Positions 24,363-35,800 of a DNA stretch of 64,000 nt are shown here, in pieces (within the stretch, counting starts at the first letter, position 1; the number at the start of each line of letters is the position of its first letter). The translations under genes were made by a program, and so were the position numbers. The DNA is taken from positions 1 through 64,000 of the forward strand of contig BQMF02000473.1 of assembly GCA_027922465.2 (NCBI GenBank). Reading direction: 5' to 3'. The DNA is from Turritopsis dohrnii (Eukaryota > Cnidaria > Hydrozoa > Anthoathecata > Oceaniidae). The notes beneath the pieces were generated by a model. It was not told where the DNA came from. It did no database searches and was given only the letters and a program-made list of their open reading frames with translations.

Positions 24363-24740
24363 GTGGATGTCTCAGTTATTCTGTCGTTTAGAATGTGTAT
24401 ATGCTGCTGGATGAAAAGGAAGCCGAGAGAAATTTGTTTTGGTAACGCGCGCTATTATTACATTAAAAATGGTCCTACAGCTATGAATGTTTTTATTTCT
24501 CATGACGCTGTGGAAGTGGGGAATGTGTTATGCTGTCTGATTGTATCTATTGTATCTAATTTATATCGATGCTTGATGCTTTTGTCTGCCTGCCAAAAAG
24601 TACAAAATCTACTGGAAAATACAGAAAGTTTAGCAGTTTTTCCAAACGAAGAGAGCAGTTTTATGTATTTCACTTACAAAAAAATGGTAGCGAAAGTGTT
24701 TTATAAATACCTATGTATGTTTGTGCTGGAAAGTAAATAA
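24363..24740 (+). CDS. Unrecognised ORF, 125 codons
   Basis: An open frame of 125 codons from a GTG; the first ATG is at codon 11. It is Cys- and Met-rich with hydrophobic stretches and no domain I recognise. It lies just downstream of the putative short-exon cluster. In AT-rich DNA this length is only mildly unusual. It could be the last exon of a lineage-specific gene or chance. Confidence 0.15.
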   Translation: MDVSVILSFRMCICCWMKRKPREICFGNARYYYIKNGPTAMNVFISHDAVEVGNVLCCLIVSIVSNLYRCLMLLSACQKVQNLLENTESLAVFPNEESSFMYFTYKKMVAKVFYKYLCMFVLESK

Positions 24741-26819
24741 AGTATTAGTAATTTGTTTATAGGTATGAATATAGAAGTAAAGAGTTTAGAAGTGTTTGAA
24801 AATGTCTACAGAAGATGATCAATGCTGTTTAGTTTACTAACATGTGAATTGGCAGTGAAAGGTATCCCATTTTGTTTAAAGTTCAGCTAAAGTTAAAATA
24901 GTATAAATCTATTTAGTTATAACACAGTTGGTATGCTGGATAAATAAGAATAAAGGGTTGTTTAACTGTTGTGAATTAGCCAGAGGAGATTTTAACTCAG
25001 ATTAAAAATGTGGTTGTTTTCAATTTTTTATAAACTCTTTAGATATATAAATTCTGTCATCACGTTTGTGTTTTTGATTATTATTCATAAGGTAGATGTG
25101 AATGGATTATGTATTTAAGAAGTTCATTAGTTATTACTGTGCAATGAAATGTTTATGCATTATTTTGTGTTATGGTAATCGTTTACGTACCTGGGTATAT
25201 ATATAAGTTTGGCATTATGATTTTATTTGTGACTTTTTATCTTCTGGGTAAATTTTTGTTTTAAGGATAAATGCATAGTTGAATTTCACTTTTTGTTGTT
25301 GTTGTTTATTTCAATATTCTTATAGCATGATTAGGTTTTCGGTATTACAATTCAAGTATTAATTTTTTAGGTAATAATAAAAAAAAGCATAAAGAAATGA
25401 AACTCATGGTTTTAATCATGACGTTGATGGTTTTGGGAAGAACAGACTATATATCGTTTCAAAAATTCATTAATGGTTGCTGTATAATGTAACTTCCGCA
25501 CGAAAGAAACACAGTTGGAAGGTATCAATTTGTTTTCAATTCACATTTTGTAATGTTATTCAATGTTTGGTTTCGTATGTCTGGGTAAACAGTTCTGTGT
25601 TATATATTGCCATTTTTTTTACATTAAAGTTACTTCTCTTCTGCGTATAAATATATTATTCTGAGCCATGTTGCTATTTGTTTCTGTTTTTAATCTTCTG
25701 AATGTAATAACAAATTAATGCCTGAAAAGAAACTTTTATATACACGAAATTCTGTGACACAACGCATACTGAACATGGGTGGCGAGTGACGCGTACGTAC
25801 CACAGGAATGGCAGATTTGACCTAATGTTTTCAAAGTTAAGTTCGGTAAAAAGTTTTTACCCGGGATACTAGTTTCATAATAACTTCAAAGTAAGTTTTT
25901 TTTGTGGCATTAAATTCAACCTGAGTATCAGTTCGATGGTACTGTAATTATTTAACGATACATTTTTCTCATGGTTATCAATGTACACACAATAATTGGT
26001 AAAATGTTTGCAACTTTGGGGAAATATATAGTCGCATTTTTGCGAATCTTGTCTCTTGTAATTCGTCATGTAAGATCACACATAAATAATCGAAAATCCA
26101 CAAAACACAAACGAAATACCGGAACAAATTGCTGCAGCGAATTTTTTATCTGATCAACTGATCAACCTCCAAAAATAAAAACTGAAGCTGAACTACCAGA
26201 ACAACAATCTGTTCAACACAAAACTTCAAAACACATGAACACTTATGACGAGAGAGAGGCTAGAGCTCAGTTAAAATTTCTGGAGGAGAGTTTAGTCATA
26301 TAGAGTAGAAAGGCAAAGCGTGCAGGTAACCTAATCTCCAATTAAAACTGACACTTTTTTTGACTGACCTTGAATACACCTCTGAAGAGATAGGAAAAGA
26401 TAAACTATTAAAATTTTACTATTCCATTTTATTATTCTCTTGTAAATTATGGAGGTTGGCAATCGTTCATAAAAATTACGGGACAGCTTCCTTGGTCTAG
26501 GCTTCATTTATGCCGGAGAGCCGTTGCAAAGTAACTGACCATGCAGAACTCTGCTGTTACACTTATGAAACATTGTTATAAAACTATGATATGTTTTTAG
26601 TGTAAACAAAAGTTAATGTAAACAACAGTTGGTCTGTAGTTTATATCATGTTACACAAGCGGCGTCGTCCGTATATCGGAAAAGCTAGAAAACCTGGGTA
26701 CGAAGTTGACGCCAACCTAGTACCCATTCTTTCATTTTATTATTGAAAGACTGAGAAAAGCACTTTGATGGTCCCTCTTAAAAAGGTTTAATAATTCATA
26801 TTATCATACGAAATTTACT
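24741..26819. other. AT-rich intergenic, no gene seen
   Basis: No supported features. The short ORFs at 25875-26153 overlap on opposite strands and carry no domain. Confidence 0.4.
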
Positions 26820-27998
26820 TACACGCCACGCCAGCCCTTATCATATCGTTTAATGCAAGCTTAACGCCCAGAGTATTATTTTGAACACAACGATTTCTAT
26901 CCATTTCCTACAATCTCCTGGTCTCTCTTTCATGCAAGTAATTTCATCTGACAACTCGTTACCATTAATCTAATAAGGTGGAAAAAACTTACAAAGGTAT
27001 TTGAACAAATGAGACTAGTCCTGAGCTTCACTCTCACTAACCCAAACACATTTCACAAGGTTTATACTGTTGAAGTCTTATGGTAGCGAGTTTTTTCGAC
27101 CAACATATTTTGCTGCACAAATGTAAGACAGACAAGTGAGTTTCCTGTAATCAAAAAACAAAACAAAATTTTTCATGTGAACAGGCTATCTGTTAATGCA
27201 GGGTGGGAAAGAAATAACATGAGTGTGTATAGCAGTTGATTAAATTTCCAGTTTCTCGTGCTTGGTAGTTGATTTCTGAGTTGATATACCGTTAAATCGA
27301 GTGTATTCCTTCATGTTGTAGCCAACAGAGTGAGCTAAATACACAATACCATAACGTTCTAAGCAAGAGCAAAAACGAAACAAACGCAACGCAGTCAGCA
27401 TCTTCCAGAACTCATATAATGTGTACTTTACAATATGCGGGTGTAGATATTAAAGAAGATCGCAGCTGGTTACACTTTTCATAATCATTTTATTTATTAC
27501 ACTTCAAAACATTCCATGCTTGTGATGATCGAACCTTACCGTATGATATTCTTCCAGACAATCCTGTCAACTAAAAAACAACTGTGTCCCTGAAGTAAAT
27601 GGGATCTCGGCCGAGATATGTACATTATAAGAACAAAAAATTTCAACCGGAAAAAGTTTTGGTCGAAATATTTTCGGACAATAATGCATTTCATATTTTT
27701 TAAAAATTCTGCAGTATAACGAGCTAAATTACGCAAGAAGTGCGCCTTTTCCATACATATTAAAAGAACATAGGGGCTGAGGCTATGGAAAAAAGTTTCG
27801 GTCCATTTTGCTTGTTATATATTCATTTGTTGCGATTGTTTTTACAGGTAACCATTCATTAGAGAACATACCATCACTAGATCTACATGTATTTCGTCTT
27901 TTTCTCTTATCTTTAAGTCAGATGAACCTCGTACCCAAGGTTTCTCGCCTTTTCGATATACGAACAGGCAAAAAATCCTGGGGACTTAAAATGTTTTT

Positions 27999-28115
27999 GC
28001 CCCCGCAGCGAGCGTAAGCGAGATAGGCGAAAGTCAGTTTTCGATTTTGTTCATCATCATCTTCCAATTTTTCGTGTTGCTGTTATACGGTGGTATACAA
28101 ATATTAGCTGATTTT
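27999..28115 (+). repeat. CG-rich dispersed core repeat, copy 4
   Basis: Starts GCCCCCGCAGCGAGCGTAAG at about 27999 and runs to GTTATACGGTGGTATAC, collinear with the copy at 15738. Flanking sequence to about 28420 resembles 16490-16860 (TTGGTTTGCATATTCCAAGT and GCTAAAGCTACATGCTAG). Confidence 0.8.
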
Positions 28116-28144
28116 GCTTTTTTCGCATGGTACTGAAAAAAAAT

Positions 28145-28290
28145 GTTCGCTTTAAGGAGGTGTCCGCTTTGGGGATGTTTCTTTATAAGAGTTTATTAAG
28201 GATTCGTCCGAGACAAAATTTTTTGTCCGTCTTAAGGAGGTGTCCGCTTTAGAGGATGTCCGTTTTAAGGAGGTTCCAATGGAAAACTAT
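28145..28290. repeat. Short tandem units, possible pogo-like end
   Basis: The motif AAGGAGGTGTCCGCTTT is repeated three to four times with variation and ends in GGAGGTTCCAATG. Read inversely this resembles the CAGTGGAACCTCC type of end found on pogo/Tigger MITEs. It is probably a decayed end. Confidence 0.5.
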
Positions 28291-28905
28291 TTGGTTTGCA
28301 TATTCCAAGTTAGTGTTATCTTTATAAAGATCCTTAAACTACAGAATGTTTGGGCGGAAAGTTTTCTTTTTTTAATGTATTTTTAATGTTCAATGTATTT
28401 TTAGCTAAAGCTACATGCTAGTTAATATGTTGTTAATTTTCTCGTTTTGAAAAGTCTCTTGTTTTCTCAAAACAGGCGAAAATTGCTCGGAAATGGAAGC
28501 ACCAGCAAACGACCTCACATCTATGTGGTAGTTTATACGGTTGAACTTTCGCCTTGCCTAATGTAAATCAAGTGACCTGTGGTTAGACATTGTCAAATCT
28601 TTTACTTAAGAATGTGAGAGTTTTCATAAGTACAGGTTACTAGATTTACATTAAACAAGGCAATAGTTCGGTCGTATAAACTACGCCTATGACAGAAGAT
28701 GTCAAAACTAAGCCTTATCATGTTCTTGGCATGTTCTTTTAAGTTTTGACCCTCTGCTGAACTCTTATGTTCTCTATACTTGGTTCTTATAAAAAATAAA
28801 ACGTGTAAAGAAATGAATCGCTTTGTCTTTGAATGCACCATCTTCATAAAATTCTAAAACTACTCGAGAAATCTGATGTTGACTCTTCTACTCTTGATCT
28901 TGATC

Positions 28906-30475
28906 TTGTATTGAACACAGGCTAAGAAATATACAAAGACTAAATTAGACACAAACATAAACAAAGAAACCTAGGTGTAGCGAATGAGAGTGTAAGGTAC
29001 TAAAACTAGCATAGAATTAGGCAACAATAAAAGGGCCCTCAATAGCAAGGAACTAAAAACAAAACCGCGTATGACACATGAAGCGTAACTAGAGACGCAA
29101 ACAAACACTGGAAAAGAGAATAAATGCACTGCAAAATAGAAATGTGCTACACAGCTTAACATATTTCACAAAGTATAATACGCCTTGAAAGTTTGTGGAT
29201 AAGTCTTTTTGATACACACTGTAGATGACAAACCAATATTGACACACAATTAACAGATTAAAAAATAATTTACTAAACATCAAATAACGGAAAACACCGC
29301 AAAGGAGCACAAATGTTACGTCTTATGTGCTGTTTACACACAGCAGTAACAATGTATCGTTTCTCTTTGTAAACAGCACAAACGTCATTAATATTCAGTA
29401 TGACAACGAGACGTTGCTTGTTGTGACGTAATTCATGAAAAGGTCTTTTGTGTCACTAATTACATTTCTTATCCTTAAGTGAATATTTACTTAATATTTT
29501 AATTCCTTGGCATCATAATTAAAACCTTTAAAACGGGACAAATCTTGTTAACTTAGCCATAACAGAAAAATGAAACAGAAATTTGGGTTTGGTTTATATT
29601 TAAGTGAAAAACAAATGTTGCATAAGCAATTAAGTAAGTAAATGCTCCTAGCAACACATAATACTACAATTAAATCCGTTATTACTTATGAGCTTTTGTG
29701 TAGCGGAACATCTTTTCTGAAAGCATTCATTTGATAACAAAACATACTTAAGGAATATTTTGAAAGTAAATCATACATTTTTGTAGTTTATTTTTTTTGA
29801 CGATTCATCTATACCTACTCAATCTACTATAACCAAAGCACTCGCCATCTCTTTCAATTAGAAAGAAGCTTAGAAAGATGAATAAACGAGTCTTGTTGGT
29901 ATGGTTACATCTGTTGTTGATCTGTTGAATTTGGTGATAGGTTACTTTTGTGGTTAAATTGATATTTTTTCTATCATTCTCCATTCTTTCCTTATTCTTA
30001 TTATCGGAAATGTTCGCACGAAAGTTATTTATTACTGGATATTGAGCAGGGAAAACCTCCGATATATTTCGCCCCATTTATTTGCCCCAGTAACTCGCCC
30101 ATTATTTGGGCCTAAATTTAATTTGGTACTGCGGCTATGACGTCATCAAAATCTTTGATCTTTAATATGGTTGATGTTAACGTTTCGGACTTTTCCAATT
30201 TTATTTATTGTTTCATCGTTGTATTTTCAGCCTAAACCAGCGGCGGATCTAGAGATAAATCGCAATTTGTGTAGGAGAGTGTCAGCAATTTAACCATAAA
30301 AGAAAAACATTCAAATAATCCCATTGATAATATAAATTGAATTCACAAATTATGTTAATGCACTTCTCCACAAGTTGTATTTTAAAGAAGATTTTAAGGT
30401 AATAATCTACAAGGTCGATTTTTCCAAACCTGAAAAAGCTATTGTTATTGTTAATCTTCAGAGAATTAAAGCAGT
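28906..30475. other. Intergenic, no gene seen
   Basis: Apart from the mariner-like end at about 29180-29221 shared with 9080-9122, nothing could be assigned. Confidence 0.4.
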
Positions 30476-30937
30476 ATGTCAACAGTTTTAAAAATCCTAT
30501 TGGTCACTGGAAGCATTGGAGCATTTGTTTTTCTAGCAGCTTGCTGTGGTGGAGATACATGGGAAACAAATACTTTATATTTAAACCTTGACGCTCATTC
30601 GGGATTATGGAGGAGCTGTGTCGATTCAAACTGCAATGACATTGATGATGATGCTGCTTGGTTGCAAGCGAGCAGGGCATTTGCTATACTTTCTGTACTG
30701 GCAGCCGCTATGGGAATCTGTCTGGCAATTCTGTTTATGGTAGGCAAAGTGAAAAGTTTATTTGCTTCAATTTGTTTGTTTGTAGCTGCTGGTTTTATGG
30801 TGATTGCGCTAGCTTTGTTTACAAATGATACAAGTAACTTTGAGAACCTCACTGTTGGTTGGTCGTACATACTGGGATGGATTGGCGTGGTGGGAGCAAT
30901 AGTAGTTGGCGTTATTGGTTTACTTGCTGCTCTGTAG
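30476..30937 (+). CDS. Claudin/PMP22-like four-pass membrane protein
   Basis: A single-exon ORF of 153 residues. Hydrophobic segments at about 5-27, 67-90, 95-116 and 129-152 give four membrane passes. The first extracellular loop carries the family signature: W29, G43-L44-W45, C48 and C53, with the two Cys expected to form a disulfide. LQASRAF at 63-69 matches the conserved start of the second pass in claudins and PMP22/EMP relatives. At 153 aa it is nearer PMP22/EMP length (about 160) than vertebrate claudins (about 210), and it has almost no cytoplasmic tail and no visible PDZ-binding end. Two N-glycosylation motifs (N117, N124) fall in the second loop. By family it would act at the plasma membrane in cell contact or paracellular sealing; this is inference. 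A strong acceptor (AATCTTCAG) lies 14 nt before the ATG, so the 5' UTR is spliced either to an upstream exon or to a trans-spliced leader. Confidence 0.85.
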   Translation: MSTVLKILLVTGSIGAFVFLAACCGGDTWETNTLYLNLDAHSGLWRSCVDSNCNDIDDDAAWLQASRAFAILSVLAAAMGICLAILFMVGKVKSLFASICLFVAAGFMVIALALFTNDTSNFENLTVGWSYILGWIGVVGAIVVGVIGLLAAL

Positions 30938-31758
30938 AACTACCTTCAACTTGTTCCATGTTTTTAGTATTTACGAAACTGATTACACAATGTTATTATG
31001 CGCATACACTTACAAATTTACGATCCAGTTCCTTGTATTTATTTTAATTTCTATTTATTTATCTTTATGAATATATTTATGCAGGATTGACTTGCAGATG
31101 AATTTGGTGAATATAAACTAGATGAAAATTTGCGAATAACTGACTAAATGTTCATTTTGTCTAACTTTTGACACATGCTTAATCCAATATATAATAATTC
31201 TATTTCCGCATAACCTTTAATGAAAAGTGTTGCAATGGTTCAAGTACCATGACTTTTTTGAGAAACTTATGTCATTTACAAAGCATCCTCATAATATTTT
31301 ACGTGAAAAATGGCTAAATGAGGCAGTTTGCCTCGCTTATATAAACAAATACAACCTTATTTTACCAAATTTGTATCTCAGATATCTTGGGAGCAAATTA
31401 CGTTGGTGACTTAAAACTTTCTGAGTATGTTTATTGATAGTATGGCTAGGAATTGGACCACTTTGAAGCTACTAATTTGTTTTATTCAAAAGATATGCTT
31501 GATATTCTTTTTCCGCCATTTTGAAGACTGTAGCGGTTAGGTTTAAAACCTCACTGTGAAGGCAATTTCCAATAAAAATTTTCCAAAGTGGTCTAATTCC
31601 ATTCTATAACCATACTGAAGAAGCTGTGAAAATTTCAGACTGATACCATGTCTCAATCCAAAGTTATTCAAGATAGAAGTAACACAAAAATGAGAAAAAT
31701 TCGAATCTGAGAATTTGACAAAATAAAATGTCATCATAAAAAAAATTGTCACACACAG
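30938..31758. other. 3' flank of claudin-like gene; short inverted repeat
   Basis: Holds the 3' UTR of the claudin-like gene, with no clear AATAAA. A short inverted pair (AATTGGACCACTTTG near 31450 and CAAAGTGGTCTAATT near 31585) may belong to the end of the Mutator-like element next to it. Confidence 0.4.
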
Positions 31759-32790
31759 TTAATAAGCGCCTGAATCATATGCTGGGGTCTTTTCCTGTTC
31801 TTTCTCTTTGTCAGGAAAACCTTTCCTGATGGCTCTTAACTTTTTTCTTGCAGTTTTTCCACTTTTTGATGATTTTACTGCCATGTTTCGAATGCGCTCA
31901 GTATCCCGAACAACAAAACCTGCTGACATATATTTACCAATTGGAATGCCAAGCTTCTTCAATACTGGTTGCAACCCACATCTACCATCATTAAATTCAA
32001 TGACTGCTGATGACACACCATTTCCCAAACTTTTCGTGACACATATATATCTTTTGGACACTTTTTCCAAATAACACCGTTCAATGCTTCGTTACTGTTT
32101 TGAGTCTGCCCATGTAAACATTTTGACAACAGCGCCTCATCAGACAAATCACGCCATATTGGAGTAAGTAATGATTTGATTCCAAGTGGTAAACTCAACT
32201 TCTTTTTATATTTTTTCCTTTCAGAAAATTTATCTGCTTGCCACAAGCACCAACTGTCTTTATCGCGAGGACAGAATTGATGACGAACACTCTCATCAGA
32301 AATATCGCAGTTGTGGTACAATGTTGCCCAGACACTCTTCTTCATCTTATACAGATCACCAACATTCTGTCTTATAGCCATGCCATAATAATTTTGCAGT
32401 ATTGGTACTTTCTGATTCTTTACGATTTGATATGTTTTTCGATGTCGTTACCATTTGCTTCCAATGACAAGCTTTAGATGAACATGACACATGCAGCTCC
32501 AGACAAAAACCTTGTCTCTTTTTTAGGTTATTACTTAAGTTGACAACACTGCTACATTCTTGGCAGACAGCTACACTTTCAAATAAAGATTTCATGATAC
32601 CAAAGTTAATAATTATATTATAATCATCGCTATCTTCTGAACCCAAAGAGGAAAGATCAATTTTTTTTGAACTAGAATTTTCAGCTCCTCCTTCACTGCT
32701 GACTGCACCTGAGGATTTACTCTTTTTAGCAAGAGTATACTGATTATTGCCAAACTTTCTCTTTCTCTTTTTAAAATATGACCTTGGCAT
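31759..32790 (-). pseudogene. Mutator-like transposase gene, internally deleted and frameshifted
   Basis: Three overlapping minus-strand frames make up one family. The 5' part (32356-32790) starts MPRSYFKKRKRK, is Lys/Ser-rich, and then has a Cys cluster (VCQECSS, SCSSKACHWKQM) typical of the N-terminus of the animal 'Mutator-like transposase' domain family. The middle part (31959-32400) begins NYYGMAIRQNVGDL and has the C-terminal core with NCDISDESVRHQFCP, SWCLWQ, CLHGQTQNSNEALNGVIW and KKCPKDIYVS. The 3' part (31759-32040) continues in another frame with SSAVIEFNDG and ARKKLRAIRKGF. The several hundred residues normally between the Cys cluster and NYYG, which include the catalytic core, are missing. 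Further damage is the frame change near 32015. It was a DNA transposase and is now non-functional. Family recognition is from memory, not from a search. Confidence 0.75.
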
Positions 32791-32884
32791 TCTTTTAATT
32801 ATATAAGGTAACTAGAAATATTACATAAACTCACATAAATGTCATAAACGCAAAGCAAACTTGTCTTCTGAGGACACACACAAC

Positions 32885-35800
32885 TAGGCCGCGGGCTGAA
32901 TAAATTTTTAAAGCCTCTAAAAACGTGAAATTTCAAAAAGCCGGTGACCAAGGTTTTTAACTGTTTTTGAGCGTTTTTTATAATGCTGATTACGAATATC
33001 AATGTTACCAAACTGGTAACACCGCAGTTTTCGAGAAATCAGAGCATAAAAATTGATTTATCGTGTGTTATCGAGTTTTATCGATTTCTGGCATTAACGG
33101 TCCCCAGGTTAATTTTTTTCAGGTTATGATGTTCCAGGATAGTGAAGGACTTCCTTTAGTAGTTATTGAAGGAAATGTTTTATAAATAATTTGTTCATAA
33201 CACGAACATAAACTAAAATAAAATAATTGCTCGTTTTTTATCGAGCAACCAACGATAATTACATTTTAAACCATATTTTCCTTCAAATAATAAAATGTAA
33301 CGTTTCTATGAGTTCATTACTAGTTAGAATTGCAAAAGCAGAAAACTTTTCATTTCTTTGGTTCCTCTGGTTACCTATAGTTTCGTTTGTATCGATAAAC
33401 ATCGATAATCGATAACGATTTTATAATTAAGTTTATCAAAACACAAAACAAATGTTAATCTTCTATAAAAAAGTCAACATCTGATAGATCTTCCTCTTCT
33501 TCGGCAGTAGAATCATCAGTGTTAACATCTCCGCTACCATCACTCTTCTGGTTCACACATCCCAGACACTTACATAGATCTGTGCAAGGCAATCCGTTTT
33601 TCATACATTTACAGGCCTTGCTTTTGCACCCGGTACGGCAACCACAAGTTGTCAGGCCTACGAAATCCTTTGGACCCGATTCACACCAATCAATTCCAAG
33701 GGTTTCGTTCACCTCTTTCCACCCGTGAAAGTGCGGACTAGGTGGATTTATCCATTGAAGAAGTGAACATTTCCAGATTCTAGCTTGGTAATTGGCTCTT
33801 TTGCAGTGATTTGTAAAAGAACCTAAATTCGGTGGGAGCATTTCCTCGGAAAACCGCCCAGCCGCAAATAATTCAACTCTTGCCTCATTGACCTTCGTTT
33901 TGCAGCTCCCGAAGAGCTTGCATACATAGTCCTCTAGTTTCCGCAGGATGTTTTCAGTTACTTCCATGTTATTACCAAGTTCTTTCATGACTTCTATATA
34001 CGCTTTATTTTTAATCATGATCTGCCAGCATTTTGCCTTACCTTTTCCAAAAAAGCAACTGTTCGTGTCACAACCTTTAAAGAAAACAATGAATCAATGA
34101 AAGTAGCTAAATCAATTTTTTACACTGTTGGGTGGGAATACTCTCAGTTACCTGTGAAAGCGTGAAACCCAATGATAGCATCAGGAGTGGTCGACGGTAA
34201 ACTTTTTGAAGCTTTGTTGATGTTAATGATCCGCTTTCGTTCACCTTGCCCAATTCCACATACAATTCGGAGTCTAAATCCTTTTCAAGGCCTACTAATA
34301 AAGTTACCACATCGGTGTCAGGGGTTCTCACGACAGTCTTCCTGCTTCCATTCTCAAAAGCATGTTTTGTATGCAGTATCATTCTAGTGTCAGCCTCTTC
34401 ATGGTCGCAACATAATTCAGAAACGTACAATCAACCTTTTTTTAAACTCATCATCCTTCCACCTTATCTGTTGCACCTTGGCATAGATTGCTTCGTCGCA
34501 AACAATTGCGATATATTCGTTTCGCAGTTCCTCTCGCATTCTCATTGCTTTCTGCATCATCGTGTATAACGTGCTGTATTCAGTGGGTGACGCGTCTATT
34601 ATTGGAAGGTATGTAATGATAGATTGTTGGTTTGGTGAATGGATCATGGTATTATAACCAGTCCAGTCAGGATGTATAAAACAATTTGCAGCAAAATATT
34701 TCGACAGCAAATACAGTAAATCACACAACTTTGCTTTATTTATGTTACCATCTTCATTTTTGAACAGTTCAAATGAACATTCTTGAAAAGAGGGAGTTTT
34801 CTTCTTAAATAACACATAATCATCTAATTGAACTACAGGTGCATGCATCGCTTTTCTACCACTTTTCTTGGATGATATATTCTCATATTCTCTATTTGGT
34901 TCGATTGGATTCTGTATCATAATCATGTTGGTTATATGAGTTTGGAATTTGCTTTCCTCGCCAAAATCTGCATTGTCAACGACAAGTGTGGCAAATTTCT
35001 CTGGCATGACTTGATTTGGTAGCTCTTTTTCAGTGTTGATAGACATTTCTGCCAAAGCTGTATCATATCGGAGAACAGTAGAATGTGATGCACAATGACC
35101 CAAACCATTTAAAATATTAATTAGGCGACCACTACCAGTAATTTGTCTAACTGCCATACCTAATGCTAAATGCTTTGCTGTTTGGTTCCTACCACTACTT
35201 GCACAATATATTAAGTCTTGGGACATAGACATTATCACTGACTCCTCATGTCAAGACCTAACTTCAACATATTCATCAAATACTGCCTCATCACTATTCC
35301 CTGTTGCCCAAGCTAAAAAATTGTAAAGCAGTGGTGGAATAGACCTTTTAACTTCCTTTCTGTTAAATGATGATGATGTTGGTGGCCAAATTCCCACAAA
35401 CTTTGCTGTTTCTTTCAGAAGATCTCTCAAGTGCATAGCTGCTAAATATACCTCTCTTGGTACATTGACAGAAATTTTTGTGGTTGGAAAGTTATCTGAA
35501 AAAATAATACATAATATAGTACAGATCAACTCAACTTCTTTATAGTCTATATAACTGACAATCTAAATTTGCAGGCATGTACATGGAATGGGTTACCCGA
35601 CAGTATTACCCATATTACTGTCACCAGACATTAATGTTTGTCGAGCAGAGGAATCGAACCTCAGAACCACGTATATAATTTACCTTGCTCTATTTCTTCT
35701 TCTAGTTCTAACGATTCATTTTCAGAATCAATAGATTCTGCCTCCTCTTCACTACTTTCGCTTAAACTTTCTTCCAATGCTTCAAAACCTGGATTATCTG

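Larger units (their letters stand above)
26820..28905 (+). repeat. Duplicated ~2-kb segment, copy 1
   Basis: Three blocks match 39288-40925 in the same order and orientation: 26825-27010 (against 39288-39800), 27270-27735 (against 40065-40345) and 28490-28905 (against 40545-40925). The CG-rich core repeat copy 4 (27999-28115) and a pogo-like end (28145-28290) sit between the last two blocks in this copy only. Several short ORFs are shared but have no known domain. Confidence 0.85.

Noticed and set aside
28145..28290. CRISPR-like regular repeats
   Set aside because: The units are irregular, without unique spacers, in a eukaryotic setting; they fit a decayed transposon end.
32238..32477. Plus-strand ORFs across the Mutator-like and XPG-like genes (also 33519, 34172, 34246, 35638)
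   Set aside because: Shadows of the minus-strand coding sequence.
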